A DNA stretch of 64,000 bases from Lentzea pudingi. Lineage in GTDB: Bacteria > Actinomycetota > Actinomycetes > Mycobacteriales > Pseudonocardiaceae. Positions 35,158 through 43,444 of the stretch are shown here, in pieces. The notes beneath the pieces are model-generated. The model had not been told where the DNA came from. It saw only the letters and a list, made by a program, of their open reading frames with translations, and made no database searches. Numbering within the stretch: the stretch's first letter is position 1; each line of letters begins with the position of its first letter. Position numbers and translations under genes: made by a program. The DNA lies in the NCBI RefSeq assembly GCF_014646255.1, contig NZ_BMNC01000010.1:62001-126000 (forward strand), read 5' to 3'.

Positions 35158-35694
35158 GTGAGTTTTTCTTCTAACGCAAGGCAAGTCCTCGACACGTCTC
35201 TTCCTCTGGGCCGCCGTATCGGTGCCCTGCGTCGATGCCTGTACCGCTACCGCCGCCCGATCGGTTTCGAGGCGGCCTTCAGCTTTCTGCGGTTCATGGT
35301 CGGCGACTTCGTCCGCGATCCGGCCCTGTTGCCCGCGGCTCTGGAGTTGCTGACCGCGAGCCATGCCGCCTGGCAGGCCGACCTCCGCGCCTACGGGGTG
35401 GCTCGGCGGCACGCCAAGCGGTTGGGCGATCGCGTGCCTGACCCTTCCGTGCCCAATCCGAACCGACCTGCGCACTGGTACGGCGCACCGCGCGAGGCCG
35501 CCCTTCACGCCGTGTGGTTCTGGTACTCGAAGGGCGCCTCTGCTGACGTGGACGTGCACAGCCTTGCCGCGGCACTGGTGGAGCGAGGACGGTTCGCGGC
35601 CGGACAACGAGAGGTCTTCGAGCGGGTTCGCGCGGAGCCCGGTGAGTCTCGGGCTGTCGTGCATCAGATGGCGGTCGCTGTGGGCGAGGCCTGA
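35158..35694 (+). CDS. Hypothetical protein
   Basis: A 178-residue soluble protein from GTG 35158 (GAAGG 7 bases upstream); ATG 35137 in frame is an alternative. It is helix-rich and basic, with RRIGALRRCLYRYRRPIGFEAAFSFLRFMVG near the start and Trp-rich HWYGAPREAALHAVWFWYSKG in the middle. No known motif. It faces the convergent DMT transporter, with only 5 bases between their stops. Confidence 0.5.
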   Translation: MSFSSNARQVLDTSLPLGRRIGALRRCLYRYRRPIGFEAAFSFLRFMVGDFVRDPALLPAALELLTASHAAWQADLRAYGVARRHAKRLGDRVPDPSVPNPNRPAHWYGAPREAALHAVWFWYSKGASADVDVHSLAAALVERGRFAAGQREVFERVRAEPGESRAVVHQMAVAVGEA

Positions 35695-35699
35695 TGCCG

Positions 35700-36620
35700 T
35701 TACGGTGCAATGACTTTCGCCGGAGTGTCAGACCCATTCGCTATTGTTGATTTTGGGGGTACCCGGCCCGCGTCGTGTGTGTGGTGAGCGCCCTCGGCGT
35801 CGTGCGTTCCTCTGCGGAGGCCGATGACGCACCCGAGTGCGACCGTGGTGACGCCGGCGACGGACACGAGAGAGAGTTCCTGCGCGCCCAGCAGCACGGA
35901 GGTTGCCAGGCCGGACACCGGCATCAGGCCGATGAGCACTCCTGCGCGGTCGGAGCCGAGGCGGTTCACGGCGAAGTACCAGAGGCCGAAGGCCAGCGCG
36001 GTCACCACCACGGCGAGCAGGGCGAGGGAGAAGCCCTGGCGGGCGTTCGGCATCTGCCAGCCGCCCACGAACGTGCCCAGCACCGCGCCGATCACCGTCG
36101 CCAGGATGCATGTCCAGGTGGCCACGCCCAGGACGCCCAGGCGTCGTACGACCCCCACGGCGAACAAGGTGAAGCAGACTTCGCCGGCCATGGTGACCAA
36201 CGCCAGCACAAGGCCGGGGCCGTGCCACGAGCCGCCGCCGGACAACAGCACGATGCCTGCCGCCACCACTACGGCGCCGACTACGGCCGATGCGGTTCGT
36301 TGGCGTGAGAGAAGCGCCAGTGCGATGGGGGCGCCGCCCATCACGGCGGCCACGAAGCCCGGTTCCGCGTACTGCTGGGCGGCGATGAGCACGGCGTTGA
36401 AGCCGAGCATGCCGGTGATGACCACGCCCAGCAGCGGTGGGACGTCGCGCCACGACGGCATGGGCAGGCGGCGTGCCACCAGCAGCAGCACGGCCGCGCC
36501 GAGGGCGTACCGCATGGCCTGGCCGGTCAGGACCGGGTAGCCCTCGAGCATGCCCGTGATCGGCACCGATGCGCCGACGATCGTTGCCGCTGTCGCTCCT
36601 GCGGCCACCCCGAGTTTCAT
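35700..36620 (-). CDS. EamA/DMT-superfamily transporter
   Basis: A 306-residue integral membrane protein with about ten hydrophobic segments arranged as two EamA repeats, the first near MKLGVAAGATAATIVGASV and the second near FSLALLAVVVTALAFGLWYF. DMT-family members export or import amino acids, nucleosides or metabolites. The C-terminal ~35 residues are hydrophilic and His-rich (THDAEGAHHTHD). It is divergent from a MocR-type regulator with 47 bases between starts and shared operator-like repeats, so it is probably the regulated target. Confidence 0.88.
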   Translation of the reverse strand: MKLGVAAGATAATIVGASVPITGMLEGYPVLTGQAMRYALGAAVLLLVARRLPMPSWRDVPPLLGVVITGMLGFNAVLIAAQQYAEPGFVAAVMGGAPIALALLSRQRTASAVVGAVVVAAGIVLLSGGGSWHGPGLVLALVTMAGEVCFTLFAVGVVRRLGVLGVATWTCILATVIGAVLGTFVGGWQMPNARQGFSLALLAVVVTALAFGLWYFAVNRLGSDRAGVLIGLMPVSGLATSVLLGAQELSLVSVAGVTTVALGCVIGLRRGTHDAEGAHHTHDAGRVPPKSTIANGSDTPAKVIAP

Positions 36621-36636
36621 GTCCTAGAGCCTTGCG

Positions 36637-36650
36637 CTGGACTGGTCCAG
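36637..36650. promoter_or_regulatory. Inverted repeat in the DMT/MocR divergent promoter
   Basis: CTGGAC (36637-36642) and GTCCAG (36645-36650) form a perfect 6-2-6 inverted repeat, and another CTGGACC half-site is at ~36680, just inside the MocR gene. MocR/PdxR-type regulators often bind repeated TGG-CC-like half-sites in such divergent regions, so autoregulation plus control of the transporter is likely. Confidence 0.55.
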
Positions 36651-36667
36651 GTTTAAGCTCCACTTCA

Positions 36668-38020
36668 ATGTCTACGAACTGGACCACTTTTCGCGAGCTG
36701 CTGTTGCCAGGGCACCAGCGGCGTCGTGGGGTGGAGGTCGAGCTGCGGCGGTCGATCCGGGACGGGCGGTTGTTGCCCGGCACGCGGCTGCCATCGAGCC
36801 GGGACCTGGCCGCGCAGCTCGGGGTCGCGCGCGGGACGGTGACGTCGGCGTACACGCAGCTCGTCGCGGAGGGGTACCTCACCACGCGGCGCGGATCGGG
36901 GACGACGGTCGCGAGCCTCGGGCCCGCCGGCGCGTGCGGCGTGCCGGAGCCGCCGCAGCGGTGGCGGTACAACCTGCGGCCCGGGCTGCCCGCGCTGGGC
37001 GCGTTCCCGCGCGCCGAGTGGGTGGCGGCTCACCGGGCGGCGCTCGCCGAGCTGCCCGACGACGACCTCGCCTATCCCGATCCGGCGGGGTTCGTGGGGC
37101 TGCGCAAGGAGATCGTCGACTACCTGGCGCGCGTGCGGGCCGTGGTCGCGAAGGACGCGGTGATCACCAACGGTGCCGCGGACGGCTTGCAGCTCACCGC
37201 GCGGATCGTGGACGGCAGCATCGCGATCGAGGAACCCAGCCACTTCGGCGGCGAGAACATGTTGCGATCGCACGGGCTGAACACCGTGCCGGTTCCGGTG
37301 GACGACAAGGGGATCCGGGTCGATCATCTGTCCAAAACGGACTGCAGAGCGGTGCTGGTCACCGCGGCGCACCAGTTCCCGCTGGGCGTGGTGCTGCACC
37401 CCGAACGGCGGCGGGCGCTCGTCGACTGGGCGCGCGAGCGGGACGCGTTGATCATCGAGGACGACTACGACGCCGAGCACCGGTACGACCGGCCGGCGCT
37501 GGGTGCGTTGCAGGCGCTCGCGCCCGACCACGTGGTGTACCAGGGCACGACGAGCAAGGTGCTGGCGCCCGCGCTCAGACTCGGCTGGCTCGTGGTGCCG
37601 GAACGGCTGCGCGAGGGCATCGTGCGACGCAAGCAGTACAACGACATGGGCACCGGCACGATCCCTCAGGCCGCGCTCGCGCACCTGTTGCGGACGGGTG
37701 GCTATGACCGCCACCTGCGCCGTACGCGCGCGCTCTACCGCAAGAGGCGTGACGCGCTGTTGGAGGCCGTTGAGGAGCATCTGCCCGCGTGGCAGCCCAT
37801 CGGCGTCGCTGCTGGATTGCACGTCGTGTTGCGCATGCCTGACGGGACGGACGACCTCGCGTTGAAGAGCAGGCTTGCGGACCGTGGCGTGCACGTCTGG
37901 GCGTTGGCGCAGTACACGCGCACGCCCATGTGGCCCGGTCTGGTGCTCGGCTACGCGTCGCTCACCCCTGACCGCCTGCGGGAAGCGGTCAGGGAGATCG
38001 CGGACGCCGCCGTCGCTTAG
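36668..38020 (+). CDS. MocR-type regulator (GntR HTH plus aminotransferase domain)
   Basis: A 450-residue PLP-dependent regulator. Residues ~15-80 are the GntR winged-helix (RRSIRDGRLLPGTRLPSSRD, ARGTVTSAYTQLVAEGYL); the C-terminal ~340 residues are a fold-type I aminotransferase-like domain with the PLP Lys in GTTSKVLAPALRLGW and the cofactor-site IIEDDYDAE. MocR proteins use PLP or an aldimine as the signal. It is divergent from the DMT exporter, a recurrent arrangement. ATG 36668; an in-frame upstream extension would enter the transporter gene. Confidence 0.9.
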   Translation: MSTNWTTFRELLLPGHQRRRGVEVELRRSIRDGRLLPGTRLPSSRDLAAQLGVARGTVTSAYTQLVAEGYLTTRRGSGTTVASLGPAGACGVPEPPQRWRYNLRPGLPALGAFPRAEWVAAHRAALAELPDDDLAYPDPAGFVGLRKEIVDYLARVRAVVAKDAVITNGAADGLQLTARIVDGSIAIEEPSHFGGENMLRSHGLNTVPVPVDDKGIRVDHLSKTDCRAVLVTAAHQFPLGVVLHPERRRALVDWARERDALIIEDDYDAEHRYDRPALGALQALAPDHVVYQGTTSKVLAPALRLGWLVVPERLREGIVRRKQYNDMGTGTIPQAALAHLLRTGGYDRHLRRTRALYRKRRDALLEAVEEHLPAWQPIGVAAGLHVVLRMPDGTDDLALKSRLADRGVHVWALAQYTRTPMWPGLVLGYASLTPDRLREAVREIADAAVA

Positions 38021-38205
38021 AGGATGTGCTCGCGGGCGGTGCTCATGATGTGCTCGCGGTCGGTTCCGTCGCCGAGGATGTGCTCGCGGTCGGTTCCTTC
38101 GCCGAGGATGTGCTCGCGATCTGTGCCGGCACCGGCGCCGGCGAGGGTCGTCACCGCGACGGCGGCGAACAGCAGAGCGGTGGCGACGATCTTGGATGCG
38201 TTCAT
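38017..38205 (-). CDS. Small secreted protein of GTDREHIL repeats
   Basis: A 62-residue protein: signal peptide MNASKIVATALLFAAVAVTT ending near LAG, then three 10-residue repeats GxGTDREHIL/M and a final AREHIL tail. The DNA repeats as 30-base units (~38030-38120), nearly identical in sequence. It starts at ATG 38205; a 92-residue reading from 38295 would add an unrelated N-terminus overlapping ligB's start. It sits between MocR and ligB and faces the MocR gene (stops overlap by 4 bases). Not a recognised family. Confidence 0.6.
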   Translation of the reverse strand: MNASKIVATALLFAAVAVTTLAGAGAGTDREHILGEGTDREHILGDGTDREHIMSTAREHIL

Positions 38206-38295
38206 GGTCGGGTGAACCCCCAGGTAGGACGGTTGGCAGCGGACTCTAGTCCGCGACTCCAGAAATTGTCGGTGCTCGGGTGCACCATTGAACAC

Positions 38296-39825
38296 GTGCT
38301 CCTCTCCGAACTGGTCGACACGTCAGCCGCGGTGGCGGCGACCCGGTCGCGCCTGGCCAAGGTCAAGGCGCTGTCCGCGTTGCTGCGCGCGGCGACGGCG
38401 GACGTGGTGGTCGCGGTGGTGTCGTTTCTCATCGGCACACCGCGGCAGGGTCGCATCGGCGCGGGCTGGCGCACTGTCGTCGACCTGTCCGTGCCGCCGG
38501 CCGCGCAGGCCGGACTGACGATCGCCGAGGTCGACGCCGCGCTCGCCGAGGTGGCCTCGACGTCCGGCAAGGGCTCGGCGCAGCGCCGGGTCGCCCTGCT
38601 CACGGCGCTGTTCTCGCGCGCGACCGAGGCCGAGCAGGATTTCTTACGCCGGTTGCTCACCGGCGAGCTCCGCCAGGGCGCGCTGGAGGGCGTCATGCTC
38701 GACGCGATCGCCTCCGCGGCGGACGTGCCGGGCGAGACGGTGCGGCGCGCGTTCATGTTGTCCGGCCGGTTACCGGAGACGGCGGTGGCCGCGCTCGACG
38801 GCGGCGCACCTTTCCTGGAGGCGTTCCGGCTGGAGGTCGGCCGCCCCCTGCGCCCGATGCTGGCCTCACCGGCGGAGTCGCTCGACGCCGCGCTAAGCGA
38901 GCTCGGCAGCTGCGTGGTGGAGCACAAGCTCGACGGCGCGCGCATCCAGGTGCACCGCTCCGGCGACGAGGTCCACATCTACACGCGCACGTTGCGCGAG
39001 ATCACCAAGACGGTGCCAGAGCTCGTCGAGCTCGTGCGCGGCCTGCCGTGCACGTCGGTGGTGCTCGACGGCGAGACGCTGGCGCTGACCGACGAGGGGA
39101 GACCCCGCCCGTTCCAGGAGACGATGAGCAGGTTCGGCGCGCAGGACGAACGTGAGCTGCTGCTGCACCCGTACTTCTTCGACTGCCTGCACCTCGACGG
39201 CAAGGACCTGCTCGACGAGCCGTTGCGCGACCGCCTGGCCGCGTTGCGGCAGGTGGCGGGCGAGCACGTCATCCCCGGCGTGCTGGACCCGTCTCCGGAG
39301 GAGGCGGCCGCCGTCGTCACGGCGTCGCTGTCCGCGGGCCACGAGGGCGTGATGGTGAAGTCGCTGGCCTCGCCCTACGCGGCGGGCCGTCGCGGCAGCG
39401 CCTGGCAGAAGGTGAAGCCGGTGCACACGCTCGACCTGGTCGTGCTCGGTGTCGAGTGGGGCAGCGGTCGCCGCCGCGGCTGGCTGTCGAACCTGCACCT
39501 GGGCGCACGCGACCCGGCCGGCGGCCCGCCGGTGATGGTCGGCAAGACCTTCAAGGGCCTCACCGACGAGCTGCTGAAGTGGCAGACGAAGGCCCTGCAG
39601 GAGATCGCCGCCGAGCAGAACGACTGGGTGGTCATGGTCCGCCCGGAACTGGTGATCGAGATCGAGCTGGACGGCGTGCAGGTCTCGCCGCGCTACCCCG
39701 GTGGTGTCGCGCTGCGGTTCGCCCGCGTCGTGCGGTACCGCCCGGACAAGGACCCGTCGGAAGCGACGACGATCGAGGAGGTGCGGGCACTGCTGCCCAC
39801 CGCACAACCGAATCCCGAGGCCTGA
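38296..39825 (+). CDS. ligB: ATP-dependent DNA ligase LigB
   Basis: A 509-residue ATP-dependent ligase. Residues 1-~185 are a DNA-binding domain. Lys211 in EHKLDGARIQVH is the AMP-accepting residue of motif I. Later motifs are DGETLAL, HPYFFDCLHLDGKDL, GVMVKSLASPY (motif IV-like) and AWQKVKP (motif V), ending in an OB-fold. The size and sequence match mycobacterial LigB (507 residues), not LigC/D. GTG 38296 gives the family length. It likely acts in DNA repair as a backup to NAD-dependent LigA. It is not next to nonhomologous end-joining genes here. Confidence 0.9.
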   Translation: MLLSELVDTSAAVAATRSRLAKVKALSALLRAATADVVVAVVSFLIGTPRQGRIGAGWRTVVDLSVPPAAQAGLTIAEVDAALAEVASTSGKGSAQRRVALLTALFSRATEAEQDFLRRLLTGELRQGALEGVMLDAIASAADVPGETVRRAFMLSGRLPETAVAALDGGAPFLEAFRLEVGRPLRPMLASPAESLDAALSELGSCVVEHKLDGARIQVHRSGDEVHIYTRTLREITKTVPELVELVRGLPCTSVVLDGETLALTDEGRPRPFQETMSRFGAQDERELLLHPYFFDCLHLDGKDLLDEPLRDRLAALRQVAGEHVIPGVLDPSPEEAAAVVTASLSAGHEGVMVKSLASPYAAGRRGSAWQKVKPVHTLDLVVLGVEWGSGRRRGWLSNLHLGARDPAGGPPVMVGKTFKGLTDELLKWQTKALQEIAAEQNDWVVMVRPELVIEIELDGVQVSPRYPGGVALRFARVVRYRPDKDPSEATTIEEVRALLPTAQPNPEA

Positions 39826-40226
39826 CCGCCGGCAGGTTGGCGGCATGGGAGACCTCGCGGCCATGCCGGTCGTGCTCGGCGCTGGCGCACCCGGCGATGC
39901 TGGGCGCGGGGTGGGCATTGGCGACCGGGAGCGCTGGGTCTACTCGCGGTTCGAATTTGGCTGGGGCGGGTGCACCTTCCTCGGCTGCCTCGTCACCGTG
40001 CCTGAGCCATGGCCGGGGACACCCGCGACCCCGCCAGGCACGAACGGACCCGAACTGGGCGAGGGTGACCGGCTCCGGACACGAGGTCCTCCAGCGCGCG
40101 TGCTTCGGCCACCGGGATCCTCCAGCGCGTGCTCCGGCGCATGCTCCGGCCACGAGGAGTTCCGGCGCGTGCTCAGCGGCGAAAATCGGGTGCGGCCGAC
40201 CGCGGACCGCCAATAGCGTGCGGCCA
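39826..40226. other. 400-base region between ligB and the acetyltransferase, no gene
   Basis: Nothing here reads as a real protein in any frame. A short CCGCC/GGCGG hairpin follows the ligB stop (39827-39843). At ~40080-40165 short imperfect direct repeats recur, with CCTCCAGCGCG, TGCTCCGGC and CACGAGG elements. A TAGCGT -10-like box at 40214-40219 precedes the next gene. Confidence 0.5.
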
Positions 40227-41021
40227 GTGACCGACGCTGCCGCGCTGCTCAGCGCATTCGACTCCCAAGCCCGCCCGGCCGAGTGGACGATCCTCGATCC
40301 CGGCGCCGAGGTGCACCAGGACGGCCCGGTGTTCCGCGTGCACTGGCCGCGCCGGCGGGGCTTCGTCGGCGGGCCGCCTGACCTGGGCATCTCCGGTGCC
40401 GACCTGGACGCCCTCATCGCTCGCCAGCGCGACTTCTTCGCCGCACGCGGACAAAGCGTCGAGTGGAAGACGTGGAGCCACGATACCCCTGCTGACCTGC
40501 CCGAACGGCTGGTCGCGGCCGGCTTCGAGTCGGAGGGCCGGGAGACCGTGCTGATCGGCCTGGCCGAGGAGATGACGGCACAGGTGGAGCTGGACGGCGT
40601 CGTCGTCCGCGAAGCCACCGACGAGGCCGACGTGCGCCGGCTGGCGGCCACCGCGACCGAGGTGTTCGGCCGCGGGCACGACTGGCTGGTCGCCCGCCTG
40701 CTCGAGAAGAAGGACGACCCGAACACCGTCGCGGTGATCGCGGAGGCGGACGGGAAGGTCGTCTCGTCGTCGCGGATCGAGATCGTGGGCGGCACGGAGT
40801 TCGCGGGCCTCTGGGGCGGTGGCACGCTCTCCGAGTGGCGCGGCAGGGGCGTCTACCGGGCGCTCGTCGCCTACCGGGCCAGGCTCGCCGTCGAGCGCGG
40901 CATCAAGTACCTGCAGGTCGACGCCACCGAGGACAGCAGGCCGATCCTGGAACGGCTCGGGTTCGTGGCCGTCACCACGACCACGGGCTACGCCTGGAAC
41001 CCGGGGCACATGCCCAAGTGA
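40227..41021 (+). CDS. GNAT-family N-acetyltransferase
   Basis: A 264-residue protein whose C-terminal ~140 residues are a GNAT domain (VVREATDEADVRRLAA, then GGTLSEWRGRGVYRALVAYRA with the R-x-x-G-x-G/A acetyl-CoA loop, and LERLGFVAVTTT). The N-terminal ~110 residues form a degenerate half-domain. GTG 40227 is 7 bases after TAGCGT and has no ribosome-binding site, so it is probably leaderless; GTG 40218 is an alternative. Acceptor unknown. It is 25 bases upstream of guaB1, on the same strand. Confidence 0.8.
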   Translation: MTDAAALLSAFDSQARPAEWTILDPGAEVHQDGPVFRVHWPRRRGFVGGPPDLGISGADLDALIARQRDFFAARGQSVEWKTWSHDTPADLPERLVAAGFESEGRETVLIGLAEEMTAQVELDGVVVREATDEADVRRLAATATEVFGRGHDWLVARLLEKKDDPNTVAVIAEADGKVVSSSRIEIVGGTEFAGLWGGGTLSEWRGRGVYRALVAYRARLAVERGIKYLQVDATEDSRPILERLGFVAVTTTTGYAWNPGHMPK

Positions 41022-41046
41022 GACGTCGCGGGTATCGTGGAAGCAC

Positions 41047-42486
41047 GTGCGGTTCATCGAAGGGCATCGACCCTCTTACGACCTGACCTACGACGACGTG
41101 TTCCTCGTTCCCGGCCGCAGTGCCGTGGAGTCCCGGTTCGGCGTCGACCTCTCCACTTCGGACGGCACCGGGGCCACGATCCCGATCGTCGTCGCGAACA
41201 TGACGGCGGTGGCCGGGCGGCGGATGGCGGAGACCATCGCGCGGCGCGGCGGGCTCGTCGTCATCCCGCAGGACGTGCCCACGGAGGCCGTCGCGGAGAT
41301 CATCGCGTGGGTCAAGGAGCGGCATCCCGTGTGGGACACGCCGTTGACGCTCACCACGGGTGACGCGGTGGCGGACGCGTGGAACCTCCTGCACAAGCGT
41401 GCGCACGGGGCCGTTGTCGTCGTGGACGACGGTGGACGGCCGCTCGGTGTCGTCGACGAGGCCGCGCTCACCGGCGTCGACCGGTTCGCGCGGCTCGGTG
41501 ACGTCATGAACACCGACGTGCTGAAGCTGTCGCTCGACTCGCGGCCCCAGGACGTGTTCGACGAGCTCCACCACAGCGCGCACAAGGTCGCGTTGGGTGT
41601 GGACGAGAAACTGCGGCTTCGCGGCGTGCTGACCGAGCTGACGGCGCTGCGGGCCGAGGTCTACGACCCCGCGACGGACGGCGACGGGAAGCTGCGGGTC
41701 GCGGCCGCCGTCGGGGTCAACGGGGACGTGCGGGCCAAGGCCGAGGCGCTGGTCAAGGCCGGGGTCGACGTGCTGGTCGTGGACACCGCGCACGGGCACC
41801 AGGAGAAGATGATCGCGGCGCTCAGGGCCGTGAAGGAGGCGAACCCCGGCGTGCCGGTGGCGGCGGGCAACGTCGTCACCGCCGAAGGCGTGCGGGACCT
41901 GGTTGAGGCCGGTGCGGACATCATCAAGGTCGGCGTCGGGCCCGGCGCGATGTGCACGACCCGAATGATGACCGGCGTGGGGCGGCCCCAGTTCAGCGCC
42001 GTCGCCGAGTGCTCGGCCGAGGCGCGCAGGCTCGGCAAGCACGTGTGGGCCGACGGGGGCGTGCGGCACCCGCGCGACGTGGCGCTGGCGCTGGCCGCCG
42101 GTGCCAGCAGCGTGATGGTCGGCAGCTGGTTCGCGGGGACGTACGAGTCGCCGGGGGACCTGCAGCGGGACGAACGCGGAAACCTCTACAAGGAATCCTT
42201 CGGAATGGCGTCGAAGCGCGCGGTGACGGCGCGGACGCGCGGTGACAACGCGTTCGAGCGGGCCAAGAAGGGGTTGTTCGAGGAAGGCATCTCCACTTCG
42301 AAGATGAAGCTCGACCCGGTTCGCCCGAGCGTGGAGGACCTGCTCGATGCGATAACCTCCGGCGTTCGCTCGGCCTGCACGTATGCCGGTGCGAACTCGC
42401 TGGAGGAGTTCCACGACAAAGCTGTGCTCGGCATCCAGTCCGCCGCTGGATTCGCGGAAGGAAGGCCGTTGCCAGGGGGATGGTGA
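41047..42486 (+). CDS. guaB1: GuaB1-type IMP dehydrogenase-family protein (GMP reductase-like)
   Basis: A 479-residue TIM-barrel protein. The active-site loop GPGAMCTTRMMTGVG holds the catalytic Cys, DTAHGHQEKM and VAAGNVVTAEGV are IMPDH/GMPR barrel strands, and a CBS-domain pair occupies ~residues 90-210. It begins VRFIEGHRPSYDLTYDDV. The actinobacterial GuaB1 group lacks IMPDH activity and is reported to work as a GMP reductase in purine salvage. The start is GTG 41047 shortly after a TATCGT box. The ABC transporter gene follows 4 bases after its stop. Confidence 0.88.
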   Translation: MRFIEGHRPSYDLTYDDVFLVPGRSAVESRFGVDLSTSDGTGATIPIVVANMTAVAGRRMAETIARRGGLVVIPQDVPTEAVAEIIAWVKERHPVWDTPLTLTTGDAVADAWNLLHKRAHGAVVVVDDGGRPLGVVDEAALTGVDRFARLGDVMNTDVLKLSLDSRPQDVFDELHHSAHKVALGVDEKLRLRGVLTELTALRAEVYDPATDGDGKLRVAAAVGVNGDVRAKAEALVKAGVDVLVVDTAHGHQEKMIAALRAVKEANPGVPVAAGNVVTAEGVRDLVEAGADIIKVGVGPGAMCTTRMMTGVGRPQFSAVAECSAEARRLGKHVWADGGVRHPRDVALALAAGASSVMVGSWFAGTYESPGDLQRDERGNLYKESFGMASKRAVTARTRGDNAFERAKKGLFEEGISTSKMKLDPVRPSVEDLLDAITSGVRSACTYAGANSLEEFHDKAVLGIQSAAGFAEGRPLPGGW

Positions 42487-42490
42487 AAAG

Positions 42491-43444
42491 GTGGACGAAG
42501 CGGTCTCGGTAAGAGATCTCCGCAAAGTCTATAAAACGGGACAAAAACCCGCGGTGGACGGACTGAGTTTCGACGTCCGCCGCGGGGAGGTCTTCGGACT
42601 GCTCGGGCCCAACGGCGCGGGCAAGACGACCACGGTCGGCGTCCTCACCACGCGCGTCCGCCCCACCGCGGGGCAGGCGCTCGTGGAGGGCGTCGACGTG
42701 GTGGCCGACTCGAAGCGCGCGCGGCAGCTGCTCGCCGTCGTGCCGCAGCGCAACAACCTCGACCGGTCGCTCAACGCGCGGCAGAACCTGCTGTTCCACG
42801 CCGCGTACCACGGCATCGGTCCGAAGGAGCGCCAGCAGCTCGCCGACGACATCATCGAGCGGATGGGCCTCAAGGACCACCAGAACGCGCTCGTCGACAC
42901 GTTGTCCGGCGGGCAGGCGCAGCGGTTGATGATCGCCCGCGCGCTGATGCACCGGCCGAAGGTGCTGTTCCTCGACGAACCGAGCACCGGGCTCGACCCG
43001 CAGGCCAGGCTCTTCGTCCACGAACGCGTCGCCGCACTGCACGCGGACGGCGTCACGGTCGTGCTCACCACGCACGACATGGACGAGGCCACCAAGCTGT
43101 GCGACCGCGTCGGCATCGTCGACCACGGCAAGCTGCTCACGCTCGACACCCCGGACGAGCTCACGAAGACCCTGCCCGGCAGCAACACGGTCAGCGTCAC
43201 GCTCAGCCCGAACGGCCACGACATCGCCAAGGTCATCCAGGTGCTGTCCGAAGTGGACGGAGCGCAGCGCGTCGAGGAGGTCGGCGGCATGTTCCGCGTC
43301 TACACCGACGCCGACACCTCGATCACGCTGCCCGCCGTGCTGAACGTCCTGCGGGACCTCGACGTCACGGTCAGCGACGTCGCGATCGGCAAGCCCAGCC
43401 TGGAAGACGTCTTCATCCACCTGACCGGCAGGGAGCTCCGGTGA
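42491..43444 (+). CDS. ABC transporter ATP-binding protein (drug/polyketide exporter type)
   Basis: A 317-residue ABC ATPase. Walker A GPNGAGKTT is at 39-47, Q-loop VVPQRNN follows, signature LSGGQAQR and Walker B VLFLDEPSTGLDP are present, and H-loop TTHDMDEATKL. The C-terminal ~90 residues are the accessory domain of DrrA-type exporters. GTG 42491 lies 4 bases after the guaB1 stop, so it may share that transcript. Its stop overlaps the permease start (GTGA). It probably powers export of a lipid, drug or natural product; substrate unknown. Confidence 0.9.
   Translation: MDEAVSVRDLRKVYKTGQKPAVDGLSFDVRRGEVFGLLGPNGAGKTTTVGVLTTRVRPTAGQALVEGVDVVADSKRARQLLAVVPQRNNLDRSLNARQNLLFHAAYHGIGPKERQQLADDIIERMGLKDHQNALVDTLSGGQAQRLMIARALMHRPKVLFLDEPSTGLDPQARLFVHERVAALHADGVTVVLTTHDMDEATKLCDRVGIVDHGKLLTLDTPDELTKTLPGSNTVSVTLSPNGHDIAKVIQVLSEVDGAQRVEEVGGMFRVYTDADTSITLPAVLNVLRDLDVTVSDVAIGKPSLEDVFIHLTGRELR

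Noticed and set aside
34927..35664. Leftward frame overlapping the hypothetical gene at 35158-35694
   Set aside because: Low-complexity composition and no start context; it is the antisense shadow of the plus-strand gene.
38024..38215. 30-base direct repeats resembling a CRISPR array
   Set aside because: No spacers between units; they encode in-frame 10-residue peptide repeats with a signal peptide.
39456..41021. 521-codon gene joining ligB shadow and the acetyltransferase
   Set aside because: The N-terminal half overlaps ligB out of frame and the GNAT domain is complete from 40227.
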